A stretch of DNA of 64,000 nucleotides from Owenia fusiformis (GCA_903813345.2 CAIIXF020000012.1:29650684-29714683), one strand, 5' to 3'; counted from the stretch's first letter, positions 24,920 to 36,840 are shown. Notes: generated by a model from the letters alone, not told the origin. Made by a program: numbers and translations.

Positions 24920-25429
24920 CAGGGTGGTCCAAAAAGATGTATACATTTTCGATTAGTAGCATTTTCTATTTAATGGAAATCTTTACAATATTTTTGCATA
25001 GACCTGTCTTACAGACATGTACGTTTTATGTGGTGTAAGTTTGTATACCACCATTTTATGAGCACAACTTAATAGTTTGTAAAGTGCCAGCTTGACCCAA
25101 ACTCATTGAAGCTGAAAGTCTAATATCCAGTCAAATGTTATTCTTGAATGCATCAGTAGTTTAGGGATTGTTAACACAGTCCCCGTCTTTTAGGTATTCC
25201 CAAAGAAAATCAGCCATTGGGGATAGGTCTGTAGAATATGCAGGCCAAAAGAGGTATCCATTTTATAATCACTATCGTTTCCGAGAAAATCAATCCAGGC
25301 TACTGTTTTTCATGTAAATCATAGTTAGAACTCCAACGTTTTATTTCCTAACTTCAATGGATCATGCAACAACATAGTCAATTGAAAATGCTACTTTAAA
25401 CAATGGATACATCTTTTTGGACCACTCTG
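24920..25429 (-). mobile_element. Mariner element with transposase relic
   Basis: The inverted ends are CAGGGTGGTCCAAAAAGATG and CATCTTTTTGGACCACTCTG, with TA on both sides. On the minus strand near 25160-25260 a stretch reads FWPAYSTDLSPMADFLWEYL, matching the mariner signature WPARSPDLSPxDxFLWGYLK before the last catalytic aspartate region. The reading is interrupted by stops and the element is too short for a full transposase (about 340 residues), so it is an internally deleted, dead copy. Confidence 0.75.
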
Positions 25430-25654
25430 TATATCTTTATAATTTCTGGGAATTTAATAAGATGTAGATCGACAAGGGGTGGGGTCCTTGAAGGAACTTG
25501 AAGGAAAACTAATTTTTCTTCATTCAAGTCCCGTAACTTAAAGTGAGAAAAACTTACACCCTTCGTGTTTTTCCGATCATCCTTTTCATACTTTTTGAGA
25601 AAATAACAAGGAATCAAATACTCACAAAAGCAAAAATAACATTGGTAACACCCC

Positions 25655-26420
25655 TATCGCACTAAACTAGTTCTCAACCGTTCTTTCAAGTCCAAGAAAA
25701 AAGTCGTGAAACGGGCTAAGTGTCTGTGGTCGGGAACTATGTCTAAAATAATTAGTTACTTCGTTCACAAACAGTCTTCAATACGATTGCACATCGTCGT
25801 TAACGCGTCCCTGTAGATAGTAGAAAGTTGCAGTTACGTTCATTCCGTTCGCACAGCAGTTCAATTACGGTCATTAATCAGTCTAAACCGGTTGCCAATT
25901 AGTTCTACTTCGTTCTCAATACGGCCCTTATAGAATTGAAGTACGATAGTTCCGTTCGTAATACGTCCAGCTCGTCTTTGTACGTTGTCACTCGTTCTGA
26001 TAGCAGAAAGTTCAGTAACCACCAGAACATATTGAGTATGCTCTCAGTTCTTGAGGATCTACCCGTTCGGGGAGGTTCATGCCCCAAACGGTTCTAAGTA
26101 CATCCTATCCGTTCGTACACAGTTTAACCCAGTTTTTGAGAACATAGAGTTCAAATCACCTAGCACGTCCATAAGTTCGTAAATAGTTGTAGAAAGTTGC
26201 AGCCGATTGAAGTACGGCAGTTCTGTTCGTAGTAATACGTCATTCGTTCTGATTGCAAAAGATGACGCCAACCAGACAATTTTGAGCTTGCTCTAAGTTC
26301 TTGAGGATCTACCCGTTCGGTTGGGTTCATACGCGGTTCTAAGTACGTCTAATCCGTTCATTCACATTTTAAGCGGGTTCTCAAGAACGCATAGAGAGAA
26401 CTAATTTGGTACGTGACAGT
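25655..26420. mobile_element. Element family with CTATCACACCAAACTAGTTCT ends, copy 1
   Basis: Starts CCCCTATCGCACTAAACTAG and ends near CTCAAGAACGC..GAGAACTAATTTGG. The interior is rich in GTTCGT, ACGTCC and AATACGT blocks shared with copies at 27665-28430 and 44230-46742. No open frame of note. It sits directly upstream of P1 exon 1, within the homologous intron segment. Confidence 0.6.
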
Positions 26421-26482
26421 ACACATCTGACGTAGTTGTATCAGTTGATCACACCCCTTTGATTGAATTCTTCTGTGTTTAG

Positions 26483-26594
26483 AGAATGAAGACATCACGT
26501 ACGGTATGTTGCCTTGTGGCTGTGATGTTATTGGTGTCTACAATCACTGGGCAAATGTATGGACTAGATGATTCCAGAGTCAAAACAAAAAGGG
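26483..26594 (+). CDS. P1 exon 1: signal peptide exon of a small secreted precursor
   Basis: The coding part starts at ATG 26486, three bases after a putative acceptor (TGTGTTTAG), and ends at 26594 in phase 1 before GTAATTG. It encodes 36 residues: a basic start MKTSR, a hydrophobic core (VCCLVAVMLLVSTITG) with likely cleavage before Q, then a short linker ending KTKR. The exon, its phase and its donor match P2 exon 1 (50706-50796). Exon 2 is at 26948-27051. The family has no recognised function; a neuropeptide, defence peptide or other secreted short peptide precursor would all fit. Regulation may come from promoter module A, far upstream. Confidence 0.65.
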
Positions 26595-26947
26595 GTAATT
26601 GTATTTTAACTGATTAACTGACATATCAATTTTTCGAACGTATCTTCATAATTTCAGCCAAGAAAACACTTCAAAAAGCATTCCTTTCGTTCTGCATACA
26701 GCGACTCCCATTTCTATTTGTCGAACGTAAGATAATATTTTGTTCAATAATATTCCATTTCTTTCACTTTTTCTTCCCTAGATCCTTAGTTTAATTAAAA
26801 TGGGCAAAATGGGTCATTCATCATATTCGTAAAAGTGTGCATGAACTATATGGCACAAAAATAATTAATGAATCTAAAATTTTAACATTTGTGGATGTAT
26901 TTTTGTATAGTTTATCCCGAATATTTCCAATGACCTTTCTTATTCAG
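26595..26947 (+). other. P1 intron between coding exons
   Basis: Begins GTAATTG and ends CTTTCTTATTCAG. The last 100 bases (ATGAATCTAAAATTTTAACATT, then AATATTTCCAATGACC) match the end of the P2 intron, evidence that the two genes are paralogues and not chance frames. Confidence 0.65.
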
Positions 26948-27051
26948 ATGAAGGAAGTGATGTTCTGGTCGAAGATAATCAGGGGGGAGGTTCTAGTAGG
27001 GGACGTTCCGCAATTCTGGGCGACAAACCCCATAAGAGGAGTCATTTTTGA
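26948..27051 (+). CDS. P1 exon 2: processed-peptide exon
   Basis: Joined in phase 1 to exon 1, it reads DEGSDVLVEDNQGGGSSRGR, then SAILGDKPHKRSHF and TGA, giving a 70-residue precursor. The acidic spacer aligns with that of P2. Candidate cleavage sites are KR after the linker, R-G-R, and KR four residues from the end. After the SSR position it has five bases fewer than P2, so the last 15-20 residues are in a different frame from P2 although the DNA still aligns. In the alternative frame the P1 DNA would read DVPQFWATNP, resembling P2 NVPQ. P1 is therefore either a frameshifted, decaying copy or has a new C-terminal peptide. A polyadenylation signal AATAAA lies at 27126-27131. Confidence 0.6.
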
Positions 27052-27313
27052 CAGATTCTGAAGATATTTTGAATAGAGTTCCCAACAAGATACATTAGTT
27101 CTCTGAAATACAATAGTAACTTTGAAATAAATTTTTGAATCACAATGCGCTATTAACTGTTGTTTTTTGTATTCATGGGACACGCATGACCCAACATTTA
27201 AGACATTTGATCCAACATTGATATTCATCAAAACTTGAAACTGTAAAGTCGGGTATTTATCATCAAGGCTTATACCTGGAATAGGGTTTTATTACCTCCT
27301 TATATTTGAGATA

Positions 27314-27664
27314 ATGCACCTAATCATGATCCAAGAACATGACATTGGAACAAATGCAAGACCCATCCCTGAACATACGTTAAAGGATTTATCATTCAAT
27401 ATCAATAACATTACTGCACATGATGGAGCTAGGTTTAATGAATTGAGGAAAACCATTTTTGATCTGAACTGGGATCTGATCTCTTTATGTAAAGTGGGTA
27501 AAAGAGTCAATTTAGATAACCATGAACTAAATGGGTTCCATAAGCCAATTTATCCACTGATCCCAGAATATGGTATGCTCTTAGCATTCGTTCGACTTCA
27601 ATTCTTAAAAGAGAAAGAGACCCTCGTCTTTCCTCTTTCAGTTTACACTAAATCTTTGATCTAA
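27314..27664 (+). pseudogene. Fragment of a non-LTR retrotransposon endonuclease
   Basis: A 116-codon open frame contains LSFNINNITAHDGARFNELR, then WDLISLCKVGKRV and GFHKPIYPLIPEYGMLLAFV. The order matches the start of APE-type endonucleases of RTE-like LINEs (I-x-x-F-N-V-R-T, W-D-I-I-G-L-S-E-V-R, then a GVGFL block). Catalytic S-E-V-R has become C-K-V-G, so activity is unlikely. It is a relic bounded downstream by the TIR element at 27665. Confidence 0.45.
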
Positions 27665-28430
27665 CTCCCCCTATCACTCCAAACTAGTTCTTACCCGTTC
27701 TTGTCGTAAGAAAATGTCTCAAATAATTAGCTACTTCGTTCATAAGCAGTCTTCAATACGTCCATCTCATTCGCAGTTCGTTCAGGTTGCACCACGTCGG
27801 TGTGCAACGTCGTATAACGCGTCCCTTAGTCCAGAAGGTCATCATGACCTGATTACAGAACGGTATGGTCGCCATCGAATTTTGAATCATTTCAAAATTC
27901 TAAAATCACCTTCCCGTATGAGAAAGTTCATGAAGTTCGTAAATAGACCTTAGAAATATGCAGCTACGTTCATTCCGTTCGCACACAGTCTAAAACCAGT
28001 TTTGAAGAACGCAGTGGCAACTTGTTTGGTGTGATAGCTATATTTTTGCTAACTCGTTCATAAGCAGTCTTTAATACGTTCTTAGTCAGTTTAAACCCGC
28101 TTGCAATTAGTTCTACCTCGTTCTCAATACGTCCTCAGATAGTTCAATTCGTTGTAAAAACGTCCCTAGTAGGATTGAAGTACAACGGTTTCGTTCGTAG
28201 TACGTCCAGCTCGTCGTTAGAACGTTGTCACTCGTTCTAATTGTAGAACGTGACGATTACGAGAACATTTTGAGCATGTTCTAAATTCTAGAGGACCTAC
28301 CCGTTCAAGTACGTTCGATGAAGTTTGTAAATATACCCGGAACGGTTCTAAGTACGTCCAGTCTGTTCGTACAAAGTTGAAGCCCGTTTTCGAGAACGTT
28401 GAGAACTAGTTTGGTGTGATAGTAGGGTTA
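27665..28430. mobile_element. CTATCACACCAAACTAG element, copy 2 (left arm of a 19-kb inverted repeat)
   Basis: Begins CTCCCCCTATCACTCCAAAC and ends GTTTGGTGTGATAGTAGGGTTA. The reverse complement of the whole unit is found at 44230-46742, interrupted there by an insertion. Internal GTTTGGTGTGATAGC suggests the unit is itself a fusion of two shorter copies. Confidence 0.7.
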
Positions 28431-28692
28431 CAGAGCCAGTCGGAGTTCGTCGTCGAAATACGGACGACTTTTCATATGGTAATTTCCTCTGACACCATCG
28501 CATAGATAATGAACATGTATTTAGCACGTGTTCCTCCCGCTTCGCTAACTGGTTGAGAAAGGGTCGAATAGTATGGAATGATTTATAACCCGGGCTGTCA
28601 CATGCACTAATCCTTGGGGCAGGGCTGCTATAAACTGTAATATAGTCTATACTAGGCAAAAGGTAGTTTACAACTAGACTCTGCGCGCAGGG

Positions 28693-28838
28693 TAGGAATA
28701 TGAAAGGGGTATTGCTGTTTATATAAAGAATAAAATGCCTTTTAAACTGAGATATGATTTGTCAAATGAAAATGAAACCGCATGGGTTGAAATGGTAATA
28801 AATAATTCAAAAAGAGCACATCAACTATATTGTAATTG
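28693..28838 (+). pseudogene. LINE endonuclease fragment
   Basis: The frame reads RGIAVYIKNKMPFKLRYDLS followed by NENETAWVEMVINN. This is the GGVAIYIKNS...WVEV segment of LINE apurinic-type endonucleases. It is only about 45 codons and ends in a stop; nothing else of the element is recognisable nearby. Confidence 0.6.
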
Positions 28839-29254
28839 AAATAATATGCTCAACCCACTAAGTTTTCTGAAAGTTAAATGAACGAAATTTATTTTTCTTA
28901 TATTCTACCTTGGTGCAGCTTTGGCAGTGTCTGGAGCTATTCGGAGAACCAGTACTAAAAATTACTTCTTTTCGTTAGTCTGGAAAACTTAAAGTCAGAG
29001 GAGAGACGAAAGAAAAAAGCTGCTTTAATGTCTCAAAGGAACTTGTCTCATCTGATGTATTAGATATATAAGGTGTATAAACCCATGTCATAGTGGCCTA
29101 AAATGATAATTTTGTGAAAAATATATACATGTACACCTTTTCTGTACCAAGGAAATAGACCTGGTATTTTAGAACATATCAAATCCCTAATCAAATCAAA
29201 TAGTCTACACTAAATTTTAAAATTCACCAGTCATATCTTCAATACCCTACAAGT

Positions 29255-29380
29255 CATCGAAATTAAGGGGTCACATTTGCTCCGATTCATCTGTTCAACA
29301 TTGTATTCAGTTTTGAACAAAATACTCGATCGGCCGGGCACTGGCCCATGAATTTGAGCAAATGTGACCCAGGCATAAAT
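29255..29380. mobile_element. Hairpin MITE, CACATTTGCTCCGAT family, copy 1
   Basis: Inverted arms GGTCACATTTGCTCCGAT and TGAGCAAATGTGACCCAGGC enclose TTGAACAAAATACTCGATCG and a CGGCCGGGC block. The same family occurs at 53714-53857, 53861-54003 and 56392-56533. Confidence 0.75.
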
Positions 29381-30446
29381 CTCAGTTTCGAAGGAGATAC
29401 GCAACCCATTATGGTAGTTCAAATATTAACATAGCTATGAAAATATCAAAATTAAAATTAAAGAGACGATTATATATTAGAAATGAAACTAAACAGTTTG
29501 AGGTGTGACATATCGCTACGCCCAAATTTCAACGGACATAATTTTGAAAAGTTTCAGATCAAAAATGCGCATGTGGGTATAATTTTCAACAATAGTACAT
29601 TTTACACTTGAAGCAAGGCAACATTTCATGGAAATCAATGGATTTCACTGAAACTCACTCATTAAATTTTTCAGATTAAACTACGTAGTCTTGACAAGCA
29701 AGACATGATTCTATTTGGTGATTTAAATCTGACAAGCTATCCAAATTCAATCATCATGAAGTTATCTGCTATTTATTTTTTGTACTACTTTAATCTGTTC
29801 ATTATTCATCATTTCATCTCATTCTCAACATCTCCCACCACATCCTCCGATCACAGGGCTTCAAAATACAGAATATATTCTTTCTTTTTACCCCCTGCGA
29901 TAAGCAGTTACCATTTCCCCGATTAAGAACTCGCAATCTTATTGGCTGTCGCAACACTGCCACAGAAATCATGTATAAGTCATTGCGCATAATTGGATCA
30001 CGTGATTCAGTTATATCGGGCGCTTCCAAATTGGTTATAGCAGGGGGAAGAAGGAGGTACGGATTCTGGACACCTGCTTAGGAGGATGCTTCCACCATAA
30101 CCGTGATATATACAGAGAGCACAGAGCCTTTGTTTCTTCCCTGCATTTTGATATAACAGATTGATTTAAATTTATAAATGTGATTATTAGGAAATTATAA
30201 AAAGTAGCATTATTCATATTGGAACCTAGCCGTGCAAGTTCTAAAACGTGATTCAGCTAAGATCAGATGATATGTGCTAAAAAGTTTCCTGGAGACACGA
30301 ATGTAGATTTAATCGAAAATAGATGTCAGTGTGATTGATTATAGCTAAATTGAAAGTTCAGTATGTCATATATAAGGTTGCTAGTACTGCTTTTTAGGCA
30401 TTTCTAATAGTTAATCGTTCTTGTTACTTATAGCATTACACAGAGA
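29381..30446. other. Intergenic, nothing recognised
   Basis: No supported exon or element end on either strand. Confidence 0.4.
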
Positions 30447-33400
30447 TACTAGGATTCCGAAAAAGATCTGATTTTTAGTCCCGATCACGACAAATGTTTT
30501 TCACAGATCGGGATATGATGAATCGAAGTTACACTGTCACGTAATTTTATAGGGCTCGCGGGATATTCACGAAGTCAAACACCTTTATCCCGTATGAGCA
30601 CTTTGTAGCACTGAGCTACGGGACAGTCAGGTTTTCAAACCCACTGTCCCGTAACTTTTTTTTTGACAACGCTGGGATATAATTGTTTGAGACCTGACAT
30701 ATCCCAGCGCTTGGTAAAAAAATTTGCTGCGGGATAAAGTGATTTCAAAACTTGACTAATGCTGATCAAAGTATATGCTATCAAGCCATCACATACATGT
30801 ATCTCTATGTAATTACCATACTATATTAACCCTTGCAAAAAATTCCATTTTTCATCTTTGTACTGAATTATATCAACATCAGTCTTTTATCTTTGAAATG
30901 TTGCTAAAGTTTATTGGGAGGGGTGGCATGTACACACTTGATTCAAAATGCTATTGTTTGTGTGTGAGGGGGGGGGGCATCTCCAGAGTTGACTCACATC
31001 ATGGTCTATAAGAATCACAACTGTCACAAATCATCATTCCATCTGGTATCATTTAAATATCCTTGAATATGATTTGCAGTATGTACATAAATCCTTGTGT
31101 GCCATCCTGTATCATATATTATGCCTATTGTTAATGTTGCATATGTCTTTTTATTTTTTAATCAGCTAATATATATGTATATAAACACTGGTGAAGTAAT
31201 GTGGTCATTCCTCAAGCCCTCCATATCATTTATCATCCTAATTGTTCATATGTCAACAGCTCCTTCCAGTGAATTAAATAAAAGTTGTTCTTCACGATAA
31301 ATACCGGTGAAGTATTGTGGCAATTCCACATGCAATCTGTTTTTCCATCTATTCCCTGCTGTTATTCCACCATATTCTATCTATATGTTTTTGACATGCT
31401 GATTACCCATGCCATACATCCTGAAATAAGCAAATAATATTTAAATTATTTTCTTTTCTGTATTGTGCCTTTTGTTCATTTATCATTCACTTATGTCCAG
31501 TAAATTGAATAAAGTACTAGAAATATGCAAACTCCATAGCGCAGCAAATGCCAAAGAACACTAAATTCATGAATCTGTATGCCACAACATAATATTTATC
31601 ATCTACCTTACCCTTGATTTGCAAATATAAAAAAAAACATTAAAATGTATATCAGAATAATCACCAATTCAAGTATTTGGGTGACCATTTGTATTAGATC
31701 ATTGGTGTGGCGGGGGGGAGGCACGATGGGTGCAAACCCTCTTCCCTATAACCAATAACAAAATGGCTCCACTACTTTTCGAGAGTAAAAAGAGTAAAAA
31801 ATGGTGGTCATTTTGAAAAATGGCTGCCTTTTACCAAAAGTGTCAATAGACAGCGTGCCATGCTTATAGTATTCACATACCAAATATGAACAAAATCGTT
31901 CCACTACTTTTCAAGTTATAGTAAAAAATGTAAAAATGGTCGCCATTTTTCAAAATGGTCGCCTACTACCCAAAGTGTCATTAGACAGTGTGCCATGCTT
32001 ATAGTATTCACATATAAAATATGAACAAAATCGCTCTACTACTTTTTGAGTTATAGTAAAAAATGTAAAAATGGTCGCCATTTTTCAAAATGGTCGCCTT
32101 CTACCCAAAGTGTCATTAGACAGTGTGCCATGCTTATAGTATTCACATATAAAATATGAACAAAATCGCTCTACTACTTTTTGAGTTATAGTAAAAAATG
32201 TAAAAATGGTCGCCATTTTTCAAAATGGTTGCCTACTACCCAAAGCGTCATTAGACAGTGTGCCATGCTTATAGTATTCACATATAAAATATGAACAAAA
32301 TCGCTCTACTACTTTTTGAGTTATAGTAAAAAATGTAAAAATGGTCGCCATTTTTCAAAATGGTCGCCTACTACCCAAAGCATCATTAGACAGTGTGCCA
32401 TGCTTATAGTATTCACATATAAAATATGAACAAAATCGCTCTACTACTTTTTGAGTTATAGTAAAAAATGTAAAAATGGTCGCCATTTTTCAAAATGGTC
32501 GCCTACTACCCAAAGCGTCATTAGACAGTGTGCCATGCTTATAGTATTCACATATAAAATATGAACAAAATCGCTCTACTACTTTTTGAGTTAAAGTAAA
32601 AAATGTAAAAATGGTCGCCATTTTTCAAAATGGTCGCCTACTACCCAAAGTGTCATTAGACAGTGTGCCATGCTTATAGTATTCACATATAAAATATGGA
32701 CAAAATCGCTCTACTACTTTTTGAGATATAGTAAAAAATGTAAAAATGGTCGCCATTTTTCAAAATGGTCGCCTACTACCCAAAGCGTCATTAGACAGTG
32801 TGCCATGCTTATAGTATTCACATATAAAATATGAACAAAATCGCTCTACTACTTTTTGAGTTATAGTAAAAAATGTAAAAATGGTCACCATTTTTCAAAA
32901 TGGTCGCCTACTACCCAAAGTGTCATTAGACAGTGTGCCATGCTTATAGTATTCACATATAAAATATGAACAAAATCGCTCTACTACTTTTTGAGTTATA
33001 GTAAAAAATGTAAAAATGGTCGCCATTTTTCAAACTGGTCGCCTTCTACCCAAAGTGTCATTAGACAGTGTGCCATGCTTATAGTATTCACATATAAAAT
33101 ATGGACAAAATCGCTCTACTACTTTTTGAGTTATAGTAAAAAATGTAAAAATGGTCACCATTTTTCAAAATGGTCGCCTACTACCCAAAGTGTCATTAGA
33201 CAGTGTGCCATGCTTATAGTATTCACATATAAAATATGAACAAAATCGCTCTACTACTTTTTGAGATATAGTAAAAAATGTAAAAATGGTCGCCATTTTT
33301 CAAAATGGTCGCCTACTACCCAAAGCATCATTAGACAGTGTGCCATGCTTATAGTATTCACATATAAAATATGAACAAAATCGCTCTACTACTTTTTGAG

Positions 33401-33740
33401 TTATAGTAAAAAATGTAAAAATGGTCACCATTTTTCAAATGGTCGCCTACTACCCAAAGTGTCATTAGACAGTGTGCCATGCTTATAGTATTCACATTTA
33501 AAATATGAACAAAATCGCTCTACTACTTTTTGAGTTATAGTAAAAAATGTAAAAATGGTCGCCATTTTTCAAAATGGTCGCCTACTACCCAAAGTGTCAT
33601 TAGACAGTGTGCCATGCTTATAGTATTCACATATTAAATATGAACAAAATCGCTCTACTAGTTTTTGAGTTATAGTAAAAAAAGTAAAAATGGTCGCCAT
33701 TTTTCAAAATGGTGTCCATTTTTCAAAATGGTGTCCATTT
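30447..33740. repeat. Left arm of a 13.3-kb inverted repeat
   Basis: Starts CCGAAAAAGATCTGATTTTT and GACAAATGTTTTTCACAGAT, then several CGGGATA or TATCCCG motifs, then about 1 kb of unique sequence, then the 135-bp satellite. The reverse complement runs 41200-43783. A 67-codon stretch (31097-31300) is identical in its counterpart (42931-43134), although it is probably noncoding, so the arms are very similar. Confidence 0.85.
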
Positions 33741-33880
33741 TTCAAAATGGTGGCCATTTTTCAAAATGGCAGCCTTCTACCAAAAGTGTAATTAGACAGT
33801 GTGCAATGCTTATAGTATTCACATACCAAATATGAACAAAATCGCTCCACTACTTTTCGAATTACAGCAAAAATCGTAAA
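31760..33880. repeat. 135-bp satellite array
   Basis: About fifteen units of 135 bases contain ACAAAATCGCTCTACTACTT, TTTTTGAGTTATAGTAAAAA, ATGGTCGCCATTTTTCAAAA and CAGTGTGCCATGCTTATAGT. The middle units differ at only a few positions; the edges are more diverged. The unit is 45 codons long, which explains an apparent two-unit open frame of 82 residues. Confidence 0.95.
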
Positions 33881-33884
33881 ACAA

Positions 33885-34744
33885 CGAGTAAAGGCCCCCG
33901 TTTTTCAAGATGGCTGGCATGTGCTTCTTTCATATCTACATTCTAGCTTTATTAATGTCCTATATATATTTTTTACATTTAAAACATATTGCTATTACAG
34001 TTTTACATATTGCACCTAGATTACTGTAAAATTGGCACTAAAATGGCCGCTATTTTTAAACGAGCAGCCATTTTGAAAATTGGCCAACTGCATTAGACGT
34101 AATAAGATTTGAATAATAAACCATCGAATTTGACTTTTGAAACACTGAAATATGACTTTTGAAACAAATTCTTTAAACCAAACATTCTTCGAATGCCAGG
34201 TGTTTGTAAAAAGCAATAAGCCTTTCAAATTGGGAAATTTTTGAAATGCTTGTGAAACTACGGAAAGTTTCAGCTGCCTCTTTGAGAAACTAAATTGGTG
34301 GTTTAACAGTAATTCAAACATGCCAAGTGTGTCTCAGCTTAAAGGATTTCAGTGTGTTAATTGATTGATATATGCACAAAAATGATTTTGCTGTGCATTT
34401 AATCTTTGATATATGCATGAGTTGAGCAGGGATATTCTTTAAAAGGGGGTGAAAGCGAATCATCCATGTGTTCTTTTCAACTAATTCTTCATAATTTTTC
34501 TGCATCAAATTAATTATTCCATTTCCTTAGATATTTTGACAAACAAAACCTTCTCAATAGTTTTCAAATGGATATCAATTGTAACCCATCACCCCTATTG
34601 AGTATTTCTAAATAATAAACTTTTCCAAAAACTTAATTTCTTCAAAGACAGCAACCTTGAAGATTTACATGGTGAACTGTTCAACTTCATCATTGACCCC
34701 AGTCATGTTTGAATTGCAATAAAGAATCATGTATCATATTGGAA
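33885..34744. other. Spacer inside the inverted repeat, nothing recognised
   Basis: AT-rich, no supported coding or element boundary; short open frames on the minus strand have no recognisable motif. Confidence 0.4.
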
Positions 34745-34848
34745 ATATAAAAGCATGAGTGTATGTACTAACCCATTCTGATAATGCAATCAGGCTTCGC
34801 CTTTGTGCATTATGTGTACGGGTTAGTACATACACTCATGCTTTTATA
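34745..34848. repeat. Hairpin of about 100 bp
   Basis: AAAAGCATGAGTGTATGTAC and its complement GTACATACACTCATGCTTTT flank a loop with GCAATCAGGCTTCGCC. The continuous arms are about 28 bases (AAAAGCATGAGTGTATGTACTAACCC, shortened), extended by a weaker match towards the loop. Confidence 0.8.
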
Positions 34849-34869
34849 TTTACAATATAGAATGATACA

Positions 34870-35715
34870 GGATTCTCACAGGCTGGTATCGAAAGATTTG
34901 TCCGCTGTGACGGAGCATGCTATTTTTCATAAAAACACTAAGAATGCTTCACGATTTATTTTTTAACTCATATGTTTCGTTATATCAAAGATAATAACTT
35001 ACTCCATGCAATGGATATATCATTTGCGTGTAACCTTCACTACTGTTTGAAGTCCAATAACGCTAGGAGTAAAAACTATTGAAAACGGCGCCAGAGTATC
35101 AAACTCTAAAATGAACCATTTCTTTTTTAACTTTTTAATGGCATGATATAGTGACACGATAATATTAACATATATTTTCAGCATATCTCTGAATGTATTA
35201 ATGAGATATTAATGCATTAGGTCTTTTTAATTTTTTTATAAAAAAATAATATTAATATTTTTTGTCCGCTGTGACGGAGCATTTTCACAGTTCAAATTTG
35301 CAACTGCTCCATCACAGCGGACAAAACAATTAAACATTATTTTTTATAAAAGAATTAAAAAGACCAAATACATCAAAATCTCATTTATACCTTCATAGTT
35401 ATGCTGAAACCATGTGTAAATATTATCGTGTCACTATATCGTGCCATTAGAAAGTTAAACAAGAAATGGTACATTTTGAAGTATGATACTCCGGCGCCAT
35501 TTTCAATAGCTTTTCTTCCCAACGTAATTGGACTTCAAACAGAAGTGAAAGTTACCCGCAAATGATATATCCATTGCATGGAGTAAGTAATTTTGTATGG
35601 TATAACGAAAGATATGAGTTAAAAAATAAATCGTGAAGTATTCTTAGTGTTTTTATGAAAAATAGCATGCTCCGTCACAGCGGACAAATATTTCGATACC
35701 AGCCTGTGATTCTTT
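34870..35715. mobile_element. Palindromic element with four TTTGTCCGCTGTGACGGAGC motifs
   Basis: Arms of about 400 bases are inverted copies (CACAGGCTGGTATCGAAA at left, TTTCGATACCAGCCTGTG at right). The 20-base motif stands at 34897-34916 and 35261-35280 and inverted at about 35306-35325 and 35669-35688, close to each end and on both sides of the centre. No coding region. Confidence 0.8.
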
Positions 35716-36230
35716 ATTCCTTAAAGTATCCGGAGATTTCCCAATGAAGGTGAACAAATGGCTGATTTCCAGGTGTACACATTTTTCATATTTCATCTTA
35801 TTTATTCATTACTTTCCATTAAAACCACCATTGATCAGTATAGAGGCAGCTGAATATTTGGTAAAAATAAAGCAAGCAGTTGAATTCAGTATTTCTGTTT
35901 CAGCCGTGAATAATCAATCACAAAATCAAGATTTATACAAGCCGAGCCATTATTTAGTTACAAAGATAAATGCAGGCCTGTCAACTGTCCAGCAATTTGC
36001 GTATTTGTCATGCATTTACTGAGGCCAAGCCGGTTTTTTTGACATGACAGATTAACATGTCACGCAAATACACATTTTTTCTGATTATAGTCAAGCAACA
36101 AGGAAATGCAGCAAACTCCTCGAGTTGAGGTCTCCTGGTAAAAAAATGCCTGACCCTCTCATATATCTGTTGATTATCCCTGTTTAAAACTGATCCAAGA
36201 GCATGACACTGAACAAACCTATATGCTTAT
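35716..36230. other. Spacer with an unassigned 92-codon frame
   Basis: An open frame from 35744 to 36022 on the + strand starts MKVNKWLISRCTHFSYF and has no recognised motif. Codon composition is AT-driven. I do not call it a gene. Confidence 0.3.
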
Positions 36231-36231
36231 T

Positions 36232-36443
36232 CAGGCCCGTAGCCAGGATTTGCCAAGGGGGGTTCAGTTTTCAAAAATTTCCACGGGGGGGGTTCACATT
36301 TGACAATTTTGGCCCAAATATGGCTAAAATCACTTGAGAAGTGCTCAAAATGGTGAAAAACTGCATGATTTTGAAAGAATTTTTGGCCAGGGGGGGGGGG
36401 GGGTTCGCCAGAACCCTGCGAACCCCCCCTGGCTACGGGCCTG
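36232..36443. mobile_element. hAT-like MITE with G-rich arms, copy 1
   Basis: Inverted ends CAGGCCCGTAGCCAGGATTT and CCTGGCTACGGGCCTG enclose long G and C runs. CTTATT is duplicated on both sides (36226-36231, 36444-36449); counting the terminal TG gives TGCTTATT, 8 bp. CAGG(G/C)CCGTAGCCAGG ends are common in hAT-derived MITEs. Confidence 0.8.
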
Positions 36444-36840
36444 CTTATTTGTTATTTGTTTAGTTGTTGGTTGGGTAACATGTTTATGACGTTACAAATG
36501 ATGCAAAGGATCTTTAAACAAATCAGTGAAGTCTGATTCTTGGGGAGATGACTTAGAAAATGTCTTGAGACATCACCAGTTATGTACACGCATTGTTCAT
36601 GCAGTCTGTGAACAAGTGGTGAGAGGTCTCTGTGTGGGGACCTGGGAGACATAATCTAGTCGCCTAAGTTTCCCTAAACTATCGCATGTCTAATATGTGA
36701 CAAGAATAGTATATGTCAGTAAAAAATGGCGTAAGATATTGTTCGTATCTTACCCAACAAATAATATTGTTTTGTTTTTTGTTATTTATGTGAGGGCGTG
36801 CATGCATATGATTGCCCATTAATGATCATTGTATGCCCTG

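Noticed and set aside
26837-27061. A 74-codon frame overlapping P1 exon 2 in another frame, ending IFDRF
   Set aside because: It runs through the intron and acceptor. The spliced phase-1 frame shared with P2 explains the region better, though part of this frame matches the P2 NVPQ peptide.
30775-31300. Open frames of 78 and 67 codons repeated identically at 42931-43457
   Set aside because: Identity is due to the inverted repeat. Composition is AT-driven, with no motif and no splice signals.
35744-36022. A 92-codon frame starting MKVNKWLISR
   Set aside because: No signal, domain, splice context or repeat of the frame elsewhere; could be chance in AT-rich DNA.
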